A stretch of 51,491 nt of DNA. Origin: Paracoccaceae bacterium Fryx2. Lineage in GTDB: Bacteria; Pseudomonadota; Alphaproteobacteria; Rhodobacterales; Rhodobacteraceae. Below the pieces are notes generated by a model that did no database searches, was not told the DNA's origin, and saw nothing but the letters and a program-made list of their open reading frames with translations. Shown here in pieces: positions 33,260 through 41,528 of this stretch. A program made the translations under genes and the position numbers. Position 1 is the first letter of the stretch, and each line of letters begins with the position of its first letter. The stretch is from positions 1 through 51,491 of the forward strand of contig JAVSGI010000002.1 in NCBI GenBank assembly GCA_032334235.1, in the 5' to 3' direction.

Positions 33260-34060
33260 TCACTTGGATTTCAGGAAGATGTCGAGCCCCACCAGCCAGT
33301 CGAGCAGGGCAATCACCAGCGCCGCCATCACGATGAACACCACCGAGATCGCCGCAAGGTCCGGCGTGATGATCGAGCGGATCGAGTTGTAGATCTGCAC
33401 CGGCAGGGTGACGATGCGGGCATCGACCAGCAGCAGGCTGACGAGAAACTCGTTCATCGCAAGGATGAACATCAGAAGCGAGCCGGTGATGATGCCGGGC
33501 ATCACCGCGGGCAGGGTGACGGAAACGAAGGTCTGCACCCTTCCTGCGCCGCAATTGGCCGCCGCCAGTTCAAGGTCGGGGTCAAGGGCGGCGGCGCTGC
33601 CGGTCACCGCCCAGATCATGAAGGGCAGGTTGATCACCGCGCAGGCCACCCCCAGCGGCCACAGCTGGCCCAGCATCCCCGCCTTGCCGAAGGCCAGCAT
33701 CATGCCGATGCCCGACCCGATCAGCGGCACGGTGAAGGGCAGAAGCAGGTAGATCTGGATCGCGCCCTCGAACCGCAGCCGGTATTTGGTCAGCGCCAGC
33801 CCCGCCAGCGTGCCGACCGGCAGCGCCACCGCCGTGCAGATTGCGGCCACATAAAGCGAGCGCACGAACGCCTGCCGCAGGTCGGCAGCGGCGGCGATGC
33901 GGGCATACCATTCCAGCGAGAAACCCTCGGGCGGAAAGGCGATCATCCGCCCCGAGGTGAACGACGCGCCGATCACCACCACGGTCGGCGCCGACAGCAT
34001 CACCAGCGCCAGCGCCACCAGCCCCCACATCACCAGAATCTGCGACCGGCTTACGTTCAT
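33260..34060 (-). CDS. Spermidine/putrescine-type ABC permease (PotC-like)
   Basis: 266-residue inner-membrane permease with six predicted helices. The EAA-loop motif reads ELAAANCGAGRVQTFVSVTL, then PAVMPGIITG. It pairs with the neighbouring PotB-like permease; their genes overlap as ATGA. It is part of an importer whose substrate is not evident; this family moves polyamines and other small cations or polar compounds. Confidence 0.9.
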   Translation of the reverse strand: MNVSRSQILVMWGLVALALVMLSAPTVVVIGASFTSGRMIAFPPEGFSLEWYARIAAAADLRQAFVRSLYVAAICTAVALPVGTLAGLALTKYRLRFEGAIQIYLLLPFTVPLIGSGIGMMLAFGKAGMLGQLWPLGVACAVINLPFMIWAVTGSAAALDPDLELAAANCGAGRVQTFVSVTLPAVMPGIITGSLLMFILAMNEFLVSLLLVDARIVTLPVQIYNSIRSIITPDLAAISVVFIVMAALVIALLDWLVGLDIFLKSK

Positions 34061-35001
34061 TGCCGCGCCCGCCCCATCGCCAGCGTGCCCGCGCCGAACA
34101 GGGTGAAGATCACCCCCACCACCAGCGACCCCAGCGCCACCAGCATCAGCGTCAGCGCCGCCCCCACCCCCTGATCCGAGGTGCGGAAGAACTGGTCGTA
34201 GATCGTGTTGGCCACGAAATCCTGCCGCCCGCCGCCAAGGATGGCGGGCATCGCGAAATCTGTCAGGGTCAGCGTCACCACCACCAGCCCGGCGCCGATC
34301 AGGCCGGGCCGCGCCATCGGCAGCACGACATGCCACATCGTGCGGCCCCAGTTGGCACCCAGCGACCCGGCGGCGGCCTCGGTTTCCTGCGGAATCGCGG
34401 TCAGTGCCGGGGCCAGCATCAGGACGGCAAAGGGCAGCATGTATTGCACCAGCCCGAAAATCACTGCCTGATAGTTGTAAAGCAGCCGCTGCACCGGCAC
34501 GCCCACCAGCGCCAGCGCGTCGTTCACCATGCCCTCGTTGCCCAGGATGATCAGCCAGCCATAGGCCCGCACCACCTGCCCGATGAAGAACGGCAGGAAC
34601 AGCGCGATCAGCAGCAGCTTGCGCAGGCTGGCGTGGCGGGTGCGGACCATGACGTAGGCGTAGGGAAAGGCCAGGATCAGCGTGAACAGCGTCACCAGCA
34701 CGGCGCCCAGCACGCTGCGCCACAGCACCGTCAGATAGACGCCCTGCGACAGCACCGTGCGGTAATTGTCGAGGCTGAACGCCTCCGAGGTGCGGAAGGT
34801 CTTGCGGTCCAGCGTGTGCAGCGAGGCGTCTGCGATCTGCACCAGCCCGACCAGCAATATCCCCACCAGCAGCAGCGCCGGGGCGATCATCAGCCAGCCG
34901 GTGAAGCGCGACAGCGACCGGGGGAACAGCCGGTCGGCCACGGACTCGGTGAAATCCATCAGCCGCCAGTGCAGCGGATAGGCGGCGCGGGGTTTGGGCA
35001 T
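34057..35001 (-). CDS. Spermidine/putrescine-type ABC permease (PotB-like)
   Basis: 314 residues with an N-terminal cytoplasmic extension of about 30 residues and six membrane helices. The EAA loop is EAAAGSLGANWGRTMWHVVL, then PMARPGLIGA. It forms the transmembrane channel with the PotC-like protein. A stem-loop separates it from the upstream binding-protein gene. Confidence 0.9.
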   Translation of the reverse strand: MPKPRAAYPLHWRLMDFTESVADRLFPRSLSRFTGWLMIAPALLLVGILLVGLVQIADASLHTLDRKTFRTSEAFSLDNYRTVLSQGVYLTVLWRSVLGAVLVTLFTLILAFPYAYVMVRTRHASLRKLLLIALFLPFFIGQVVRAYGWLIILGNEGMVNDALALVGVPVQRLLYNYQAVIFGLVQYMLPFAVLMLAPALTAIPQETEAAAGSLGANWGRTMWHVVLPMARPGLIGAGLVVVTLTLTDFAMPAILGGGRQDFVANTIYDQFFRTSDQGVGAALTLMLVALGSLVVGVIFTLFGAGTLAMGRARQ

Positions 35002-35021
35002 GGGGGTTCCGTAGGGTAGGG

Positions 35022-35041
35022 GGGCCGCCTCGCGGCGGCCC
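35022..35041 (-). promoter_or_regulatory. Intercistronic stem-loop after the binding-protein gene
   Basis: GGGCCGCC-TCGC-GGCGGCCC forms a perfect 8-bp GC stem with a 4-base loop in the 51-bp gap between the binding-protein and PotB-like genes. There is no T run. Such hairpins commonly protect the upstream mRNA segment and raise binding-protein expression. Confidence 0.6.
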
Positions 35042-35052
35042 GGAAGGCAGGC

Positions 35053-36159
35053 TCAGCCCTGCATGATCGCCTTGAACTTGCCGAACCAGTCGCTTTCGTT
35101 TTCCACCTGAACCTGCGCCGAAACGCGGATCAGCCTTTCGAAGTCGGCGGGCTGCGTCGGGTAGGAGGCATCGCCCACCAGATCGGCCGGGGGGGTCAAG
35201 CCGGGCACCACCCCGGGCAGGCCCAACCCGTCGAGCCAGACCTGCTGCGCCTCCTTGGTCAGGGCGAAGTTGATGTATTGCTTGGCCCAGTAAAGCTCGT
35301 TCTCGGGCAGGCCGACCGGAATCCACAGCCCGTCGGTGTCGAACTTGGCGCCCTCGACCGGGACCGTCCAGGCGATGTTGACGCCGTTCTTGCGCGCCTC
35401 GCGGGCGTTGGTGGAAATGGTGCAGGCGGCGTCGATCTCACCATTCTGGAACCAGGTGGTGAAGTCGGGGTCTTCGCCCAGCAGCGGTTCCTGCGCCTTC
35501 ATCTTCTCGACGAAAGCCCAGCAGGCATCCATGTTGCCCGGAATATCCTCCAGTGTGCCGCCGCCCGCGACCTGCGCCGGGAAGTGGAAGCCGATGCCGT
35601 CGTTATAGAGCGCGATCCGGCCCTTGAACTTCGGGTCCAGAAGCTCGGTCCAGGATTTCGGCGCGCCGTCGGGGAAAGCCTCGGGGCGGTAGGCCAGCAC
35701 GTAGACATAGCCGTAGGTGTTGACGATCGGGTAGCCCTCTACCCCGACCGGCTTGGCCAGATCGGTGGTGCCCGCCAGATTGCTGAGGTCAGACAGGTCT
35801 TCGGCCACGCCGCGCAGCGCCGATTTGGTGGCGTTGGTCGTGGTGTCCCAGTTGATGTGGATCGGCGGCACGCGGCCCTGTGCGGCGGCGGCCCAGACTT
35901 TCGGCTGAATCTCGTTGTCTTCGGTCAGGTCGTGGCGGATGGTGATGCCGGTCGCGGCGGTGAAGGGGTCGGACACCCCGGCCTTCAGCGCCTCGACCCA
36001 CGATCCGCCCCAGGCGCGGACGATCAGTTCGGCGGGCTTTTCCGGCTCGGCGGCCAGCGCGCGGCCCCCCGACAGCGACGAGATCAGGGCAGCCCCGCCG
36101 AAAGCGGCACCGCCGCGCAGGATGGCGCGGCGCGACAGGGGGCGTGGGGTGTGGGTCAT
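35053..36159 (-). CDS. Spermidine/putrescine-type periplasmic substrate-binding protein
   Basis: 368 residues with a twin-arginine signal (SRRAILRGGAAFGGAALISS). The mature part looks like the PotD/PotF class of extracellular solute-binding proteins (LIVRAWGGSWVEALKAGVSD, GYVYVLAYRPEAF, LDPKFKGRIALYND, FTTWFQNGEIDAA). It delivers the substrate to the PotBC-like permease. The aromatic/acidic residues that bind polyamines in PotD could not be confirmed by eye, so the ligand is open. The start overlaps the ATPase stop as ATGA. Confidence 0.9.
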   Translation of the reverse strand: MTHTPRPLSRRAILRGGAAFGGAALISSLSGGRALAAEPEKPAELIVRAWGGSWVEALKAGVSDPFTAATGITIRHDLTEDNEIQPKVWAAAAQGRVPPIHINWDTTTNATKSALRGVAEDLSDLSNLAGTTDLAKPVGVEGYPIVNTYGYVYVLAYRPEAFPDGAPKSWTELLDPKFKGRIALYNDGIGFHFPAQVAGGGTLEDIPGNMDACWAFVEKMKAQEPLLGEDPDFTTWFQNGEIDAACTISTNAREARKNGVNIAWTVPVEGAKFDTDGLWIPVGLPENELYWAKQYINFALTKEAQQVWLDGLGLPGVVPGLTPPADLVGDASYPTQPADFERLIRVSAQVQVENESDWFGKFKAIMQG

Positions 36160-37304
36160 GGGACTCTCCTTGTTGCGGTTTGTTGGATTTGGGTTTGGGC
36201 CGGAAACAGGATCATGTCGGCGCGGTTCCATCCGATCGCGACCGTCTGGCCCGGCCCGATCAGCCCGAAATGCACCGCGTCGTGATGGTAGATCTGCACC
36301 ACCTGATCGCCAAGCGCGGGAAGGGCCACCTCGTAAAGCTGGCGCTCGCCTTCGAAGATCACGTCGCGCACCCGGCCCGCAAGAACGGTATCCAGCACCG
36401 GCAGCCCCGCGGCATCGGGCGCGATGCGGATCTGTTCGGCCCGGATGGCGCCGCGCACCGGCGCACCCGCTGACACCGCGCCGCGATGGATGGCGGCACA
36501 ATCGACCCCCGCCACGGAAAGCCCGTTCGCCGTGGCCTGCCCCGACAGGAAGCTGGTCACGCCGATGAAGCCCGCCACGAAAAGGTTGGCCGGGTCGCGG
36601 TAAAGATCAACCGGCCGGGCGTTCTGCTGGATGCGCCCGCCGTCCATCACGATGACCTCGTCCGAGACCACCAGCGCCTCGCGCTGGTCATGCGTCACGT
36701 TGATCGTGGTCACGCCGAGTTCCTTCTGGATGCGGCGAAACTCAAGCTGCATCTCCTCGCGCAGCTTGCGGTCAAGGGCGGCCAGCGGTTCGTCGAGCAA
36801 CAAGAGGTCGGGCTGGAATACCAGCGCGCGGGCGATGGCGACGCGCTGCTGCTGGCCGCCCGACAACTCGTGAATCCGCCGCGTTCCCAGCCCGCCGAGC
36901 CGCACCAGTTCCAGAAACTGCGCCACTCGGGCGTCGATCTCGCGCGCATCCCAGCGCCGCATCTTCAGCGGGAAGGCCACGTTCTGCGCCGCAGTCAGGT
37001 GCGGAAAGAGCGCCAGCTTCTGGAACACCATGCCGATGGCGCGCTTGTGGGGGGCGACCTTGCTGACCGGCTCTCCGCCGATGAAGATCTCGCCGCGCGT
37101 GGGGGTCTGGAAGCCCGCGATCATCCGCAGAAGCGTGGTCTTGCCCGACCCCGACGGCCCGAGGATCGTCAGAAACCGGCCCTTCGCCAGATCGAAGCCG
37201 GCATCGGCCACCGCCAGCGCGCCACCGCCGAAATCCATGCAGACCCCGCGCACCGAGACGGCCGGGCGGTCGGTTGCGGGCAAGGCGGCAGGGGCAGAGG
37301 ACAT
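36156..37304 (-). CDS. Spermidine/putrescine-type ABC ATP-binding protein (PotA-like)
   Basis: 382 residues. Walker A GPSGSGKTT, Q-loop MVFQKLALFPHLT, signature HELSGGQQQRVAIARAL, Walker B LLLLDEPLAALD and H-loop NVTHDQREAL are intact. The C-terminal ~120 residues form the TOBE/OB regulatory domain typical of PotA/FbpC-type ATPases. It is the first gene of the transporter-hisD-kinase-regulator operon and has a HutC-type operator 86 bp upstream. Confidence 0.92.
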   Translation of the reverse strand: MSSAPAALPATDRPAVSVRGVCMDFGGGALAVADAGFDLAKGRFLTILGPSGSGKTTLLRMIAGFQTPTRGEIFIGGEPVSKVAPHKRAIGMVFQKLALFPHLTAAQNVAFPLKMRRWDAREIDARVAQFLELVRLGGLGTRRIHELSGGQQQRVAIARALVFQPDLLLLDEPLAALDRKLREEMQLEFRRIQKELGVTTINVTHDQREALVVSDEVIVMDGGRIQQNARPVDLYRDPANLFVAGFIGVTSFLSGQATANGLSVAGVDCAAIHRGAVSAGAPVRGAIRAEQIRIAPDAAGLPVLDTVLAGRVRDVIFEGERQLYEVALPALGDQVVQIYHHDAVHFGLIGPGQTVAIGWNRADMILFPAQTQIQQTATRRVP

Positions 37305-37385
37305 GCGTCAGGCCATTTCAAAGGGCGAGGGACGGCCCGCAACAGACCTGCGCCAGCCACCGGCAAGCGTAACGCGGCGGATTCG

Positions 37386-37401
37386 TCATGTATAGACTTG
37401 A
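37386..37401 (-). promoter_or_regulatory. Putative HutC-family operator
   Basis: TCATGTATAGACTTGA contains GTATAGAC (37390-37397), which fits the GT-N-TA-N-AC core described for HutC-subfamily GntR regulators. It is flanked by TCA/TGA inverted ends. It lies in the 147-bp gap before the first gene of the operon whose last gene encodes a HutC-type regulator. Confidence 0.55.
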
Positions 37402-37451
37402 TCGGCCCGGAAGGGGCGGTTTGCCACGCCCCCTGCCCCCTCCCCGGCCGG

Positions 37452-38213
37452 TCAGATCGCGGCCAGATAGCCGCCGTCGATGCCAAGGCACTGCCCGGTG
37501 ACGTAACCCGAGGCATCCGAGGCAAAGAACACCACCGCCCCCGCCAGATCGTCGGGCAGGCCAAAGCGCCCTTGCGGGATCCTGGCCAGCATCCCGGCTG
37601 CCCAGCCCTGATCGGCATAGAAGCCTTCGGTCATCGCGGTGCGGAAATAGCCGGGCGCCAGCGCGTTGACCCGAACGCCGCGCCGCGCCCATTCCGCAGA
37701 AAGCGCCCGCGTCATGCCCAGCAGGCCCGATTTCGACGCGCCGTAAGGCACCGCCGTCGGCACCCCGACGTATGAGGTCAGCGAACACAGGTTGATCACC
37801 GACCCCGCCCGCCGTGCCAGCATGTGCCGCGCCACGGCCTGCGTCAGGAAGAAGGCCCCGCGCAGGTTGGTGTCGAGAATCGCATCCCATGTTGCGGGCG
37901 TCAGGTCTTCCGAGGGGCAGACCTGTTCCATCCCGGCATTGTTCACCAGCACGCCGATCGGGCCGAAACCGGCCTCGGCGGCGTCGATGGCCGCCTGAAA
38001 CCCTTCCGGCGCGCGCATGTCCAGCGCCAGCGGCAGCGCCCGCCGCCCAAGCGCGCGGATCGCGGCGGCGGTATCCTCCAGCGCCGCGACATCGCGCCCG
38101 GTCACCACCACATCGGCCCCCGCCTCTGCCAGCGCCAGCGCCATGCCCCGGCCAAGGCCCCGGCTGGCCCCGCTGACCAGGGCGTTCCGGCCGGTCAATC
38201 CGAAAAGCTGCAT
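37452..38213 (-). CDS. Short-chain dehydrogenase/reductase
   Basis: 253-residue SDR. The NAD(P)-binding GASRGLGRG is at about residues 15-23, with NNAG and the catalytic serine and YGASK motifs (LCSLTSYVG, then YGASKSG). VVVTGRD, with an arginine after the second strand, hints at NADP preference. It resembles gluconate 5-dehydrogenase-type SDRs. It may act on the same compound as the adjacent catabolic operon but has its own upstream region, being separated by 147 bp with an operator between. Confidence 0.9.
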   Translation of the reverse strand: MQLFGLTGRNALVSGASRGLGRGMALALAEAGADVVVTGRDVAALEDTAAAIRALGRRALPLALDMRAPEGFQAAIDAAEAGFGPIGVLVNNAGMEQVCPSEDLTPATWDAILDTNLRGAFFLTQAVARHMLARRAGSVINLCSLTSYVGVPTAVPYGASKSGLLGMTRALSAEWARRGVRVNALAPGYFRTAMTEGFYADQGWAAGMLARIPQGRFGLPDDLAGAVVFFASDASGYVTGQCLGIDGGYLAAI

Positions 38214-38353
38214 GTTCACCCCCGTTTTCCCCAGAGGTGCCCGCAATACGCCCCGCTTGTCCAGCCCGCTTGCGGCGGTGCCGAGGGTGAAACAGGCGGG
38301 CGCCCGGTCAGGTCGCTGACCCGGGGCGACTGGACGGCGGGGCAGGGCCGCGA

Positions 38354-38809
38354 TCATGGGAAGCGGCGCACCGGCTGAAGTGCGCCGCTGGACGGGGTAA
38401 CGAAAAGGTCGGGGCGCAACAGAACGTCGGCCAGCGTGTAGCGGTCGAAAACCCCGAGAAAGGCGTGCAGCGCCTCGTGGCCGATGGTGGGCAGGCGGCA
38501 GGGCCGGGTTATCGCGCAGGTGTTGCCCTCCAGAAAGCATTCGAACAGGCCGAAATCGGGCTCGGTGCTGCGGATGACGGCCCCGATGTTGATCAGATCG
38601 GGCGCGCGGGCCAGTTCGAACCCGCCGGTTCGTCCGCGGTTGCCATGCAGGAAACCCGCGCGGCTGAGGTGCAGCACCACCTTCTTCAGGTGCGCCATCG
38701 AGATTCCGAAATGCAGCGCCGCGTCCTCGATGGTGGTGCGCTCGCCGCCCCTGGCCGCGACATAGATCAGGATGCGCAGCGAATAGTCGGTGAATTTGGT
38801 CAAGCGCAC
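38354..38809 (-). CDS. nsrR: NsrR nitric-oxide-sensing repressor (Rrf2 family)
   Basis: 151 residues. The Rrf2 winged helix (RLTKFTDYSLRILIY, ISMAHLKKVVLHLSRAG, RGRTGGFELA) is followed by cluster ligands C91, C98 and C104 (E. coli NsrR: 91, 96, 102) and the NsrR-like YTLADVL. It represses target promoters until NO damages its Fe-S cluster. The start codon is GTG at 38809 with AGGAGA upstream. It is divergent from nosC across a 171-bp region holding an NsrR-like inverted repeat, so control of nos and of itself is likely. Confidence 0.9.
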   Translation of the reverse strand: MRLTKFTDYSLRILIYVAARGGERTTIEDAALHFGISMAHLKKVVLHLSRAGFLHGNRGRTGGFELARAPDLINIGAVIRSTEPDFGLFECFLEGNTCAITRPCRLPTIGHEALHAFLGVFDRYTLADVLLRPDLFVTPSSGALQPVRRFP

Positions 38810-38917
38810 GCCTGAATCTCCTGGCAAGGACGGCCGATGATGCTGCGGTATGGCGCGCGCCGGGCGCTGTCCTTGATCCGCATCATGGATTTCCGGCAGG
38901 GGCGGCCCCGCGCTAAA

Positions 38918-38939
38918 AAAGATATTATATTTGATCTTT
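38918..38939. promoter_or_regulatory. NsrR-like inverted repeat in the nsrR-nosC spacer
   Basis: AAAGAT, ten AT-rich bases, ATCTTT: a 22-bp inverted repeat resembling the AAGAT(G)-type half sites of NsrR. It overlaps the FNR/NNR box at 38931-38944, so the two regulators would compete. Confidence 0.55.
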
Positions 38940-38944
38940 ATCAA
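38931..38944. promoter_or_regulatory. Perfect FNR/NNR-type box in the nsrR-nosC spacer
   Basis: TTGATCTTTATCAA fully matches TTGAT-N4-ATCAA. It would bind FnrL or an NO-responsive Crp/Fnr regulator (NNR/DnrD). The centre is only 43 bp from the nosC start codon, so a class II start point (41.5 bp downstream) would fall almost on the ATG. The box may also serve the divergent nsrR. Confidence 0.8.
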
Positions 38945-38980
38945 GGCGAGGGTCGGAATCACCGGTAAAGGTGCAGCATC

Positions 38981-39355
38981 ATGCGAAGCATCCTGCGGTC
39001 CCTTCTGTGCCTTGTTCTTGCCTGCACCCTTGCGGTGGCAGGGGCGGCGCAGGCTGCGTCGGGCGTGGCCATGGCGCAGACCGGCCTCGGAATGACGATG
39101 GTGCTGTGTGGCGGCGAGGGGCCGCAGACGGTGGTGATCGGTCAGGATGGCGTGCCGGTTCCTGCGTTGCCGAAGACGGATTGCACCCGATGCCCGGCCT
39201 GCCTGTCTGCCCCGCTGCTGGATGCGGCAGCACCGGCAGGGCCGCAGCGTGCGGCACCTTCTGCCCGGCGGCTTGCCCCGCCGTGCGCCACCCCTTCGCC
39301 CGTCAGGCCCCTGGCGATCCGCCAATGCGCCCGCGCGCCCCCGATCAAGGTCTGA
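38981..39355 (+). CDS. nosC: NosC, small exported protein with CxxCxxC motif
   Basis: 124 residues. The signal peptide (MRSILRSLLCLVLACTLAVA) is cleaved near residue 25. C68, C71 and C74 form CTRCPAC, the CxxCxxC motif of the first gene of nosCRZDFYLX in Paracoccus. The C-terminal 50 residues are rich in proline, arginine and alanine. Function is unknown; metal binding is plausible. It is followed by nosR after three bases. Confidence 0.8.
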   Translation: MRSILRSLLCLVLACTLAVAGAAQAASGVAMAQTGLGMTMVLCGGEGPQTVVIGQDGVPVPALPKTDCTRCPACLSAPLLDAAAPAGPQRAAPSARRLAPPCATPSPVRPLAIRQCARAPPIKV

Positions 39356-39358
39356 CCC

Positions 39359-41527
39359 ATGCTCTTGCCGACTGTTCTTCGACTTCTTGTTGCGCTGGTG
39401 CTGGCGATCGCCGCCCCGACGCTGGCCCATGCGCAGGGCAGCGTGCTGGAACAATTCCTGGGCGAGGTTGCCACGGCCGATCTGGTGGCGGGGGCTGACG
39501 CTTTCGGCGCGATCCGCGGCGATGTGGCGGCCGCGCCGGTGCTGCAGGGCGGCCAGACCATCGGCTGGGCTTTCGTCACTTCGGATTTCGTTTCGACCAC
39601 CGGCTATTCGGGCAAGCCCATTCACACCATGGTCGCGCTGGGGCCGGATGCCAGGGTGATCGGCGTGCAGCTGGTCAAGCATTCGGAACCGATCGTCCTG
39701 ATCGGCATCCCCGATGCCAAGGTCAAGGCGATGGTCGCAGGCTACATCGGGCTTGATCTGGTGGCAGAGGCCGCGGTCAACGGCTCTGGCCACGATCTGA
39801 ACATCATCTCTGGCGCGACGGTCACGGTGATGGTGATCGACGATTCCATCGTGCGCTCGGGCCTGAAAGTGGCGCGGGCGCTGGGGCTGGGCGGGCTGAA
39901 GCCCGATGTCGTGGTGGGCCCGACGGTCGAGCTTGACCCGGAAGCACAGGCCCCGACCGACTGGGTCGGGCTGGCGGGCGATGGCACGGTGCGGCGGCTG
40001 GCGCTGGATGTGGCGCAGGTCAACACGGCCTTTGCCGCAGGCCCCGACTCGCGCGCCGCCTCCCGGCCCGAACCGGGCGCCCCTACCGACCTGTTCTCCG
40101 AGATGCAGCTGGCGCTGGTTTCGGTGCCCGCCATCGGCAAGGCCGTGCTGGGCGAGGCCGAATATGCCAACCTCGTCGCCACCCTCAAGCCGGGCGAACA
40201 TGCCATTCTGGTGGCCGGGCGCGGCAGCTATTCGTTCAAGGGGTCGGGCTATGTGCGCGGCGGTATCTTCGACCGGATCGTCCTGGTGCAGGACGACATC
40301 TCGGTGCGCTTTCACGACCGCCAGCACAAGCGGCTGGTCGCGCTGACCACCAGCGGCGCGCCCGCGTTCACCGAAGTCGACCTGTTCCGCATTCCCGCCG
40401 ATGTGGGGTTCGACCCGACCCGGCCGTTCCGGCTGCAACTGCTGGTGCAGCGCGCGGTGGCGGCGACGGAACGGGCCTACACCACCTTCGACCTCGGCTA
40501 CCAGTTGCCGGAGCGTTACCTGCGCAAGATCGTTTCCGCCGTTACCAGCCCCGGTCCTGTCGTCTCGGCCGATGAGGCGGCCGCCCAGCAGGCGCTGTGG
40601 CAGCGCATCTGGTGGGACAAGCGGTTCCAGATCGCGGGCCTTGGCGCGATGCTGCTGGTGCTGACCGCGGTGTTCTTCTTCCAGAACTACTTCACCCGCA
40701 ATGCCCGCGTGTTCTTCTGGTTCCGCATCGGCTTTCTGACCGTCACGCTGGTGTTCCTTGGCTGGTATGCAAACGCGCAGCTTTCGGTGGTCAACCTGAT
40801 GGCGCTGTTCGGCGCGCTGGTCAGCGGGTTCAGCTGGCAGGCGTTCCTCCTGGACCCGCTGACCTTCATCCTGTGGTTCGCGCTGGCCGCCGCCCTGCTG
40901 TTCTGGGGGCGCGGCGCCTATTGCGGCTGGCTGTGCCCCTTCGGCGCCTTGCAGGAGCTGACCAACCGCATTGCCAAGGCCCTGCGCATCCCGCAATGGA
41001 CATTGCCCTGGGGCCTGCACGAACGGCTGTGGCCGCTGAAATACATGATCTTCCTTGGCCTGTTCGGCGTGTCGCTGGCGTCCATCGAACAGGCCGAGCA
41101 TCTGGCCGAGGTCGAACCCTTCAAGACCGCCATCGTGATGAAGTTCATACGCGCCTGGCCCTTCGTGGCCTATGTCGTGGCGCTGCTGGTGGCGGGGCTG
41201 TTCGTCGAGCGGTTCTATTGCCGCTACCTGTGCCCGCTGGGGGCGGCACTGGCGATCCCCGCGCGGCTGCGCATGTTCGACTGGCTGAAGCGCTATCGCG
41301 AATGTGGCAACCCCTGCCAGACCTGCGCCAACGAATGCATGGTGCAAGCCATTCATCCGACTGGGGAAATAAACCCCAACGAATGCCTGAACTGCCTGAA
41401 TTGCCAGGTGCTTTACCGCTCGAAAACCATCTGCCCCGTCGTGATCAAGCAGCTGAAGCGGCGTGACGCCGTTTCGGCCAGCCCGGTCGGGGCCGTTCCT
41501 TCCACCACCAACAGAATGGGTGCATGA
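39359..41527 (+). CDS. nosR: NosR, membrane iron-sulphur flavoprotein of the N2O reductase system
   Basis: 722 residues. The signal peptide is followed by a periplasmic FMN-binding domain; [14 protein letters not shown] (about residues 155-168) holds the SGAT threonine for covalent FMN. Five or six membrane helices lie at about 415-625, with two CxxxCP motifs ([20 protein letters not shown]). A C-terminal polyferredoxin has cysteine groups [12 protein letters not shown] and CLNCLNC for two [4Fe-4S] clusters. It is needed for electron delivery to, and activity of, NosZ and for nos expression. Length and motif order are normal. Confidence 0.96.
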   Translation: MLLPTVLRLLVALVLAIAAPTLAHAQGSVLEQFLGEVATADLVAGADAFGAIRGDVAAAPVLQGGQTIGWAFVTSDFVSTTGYSGKPIHTMVALGPDARVIGVQLVKHSEPIVLIGIPDAKVKAMVAGYIGLDLVAEAAVNGSGHDLNIISGATVTVMVIDDSIVRSGLKVARALGLGGLKPDVVVGPTVELDPEAQAPTDWVGLAGDGTVRRLALDVAQVNTAFAAGPDSRAASRPEPGAPTDLFSEMQLALVSVPAIGKAVLGEAEYANLVATLKPGEHAILVAGRGSYSFKGSGYVRGGIFDRIVLVQDDISVRFHDRQHKRLVALTTSGAPAFTEVDLFRIPADVGFDPTRPFRLQLLVQRAVAATERAYTTFDLGYQLPERYLRKIVSAVTSPGPVVSADEAAAQQALWQRIWWDKRFQIAGLGAMLLVLTAVFFFQNYFTRNARVFFWFRIGFLTVTLVFLGWYANAQLSVVNLMALFGALVSGFSWQAFLLDPLTFILWFALAAALLFWGRGAYCGWLCPFGALQELTNRIAKALRIPQWTLPWGLHERLWPLKYMIFLGLFGVSLASIEQAEHLAEVEPFKTAIVMKFIRAWPFVAYVVALLVAGLFVERFYCRYLCPLGAALAIPARLRMFDWLKRYRECGNPCQTCANECMVQAIHPTGEINPNECLNCLNCQVLYRSKTICPVVIKQLKRRDAVSASPVGAVPSTTNRMGA

Positions 41528-41528
41528 A

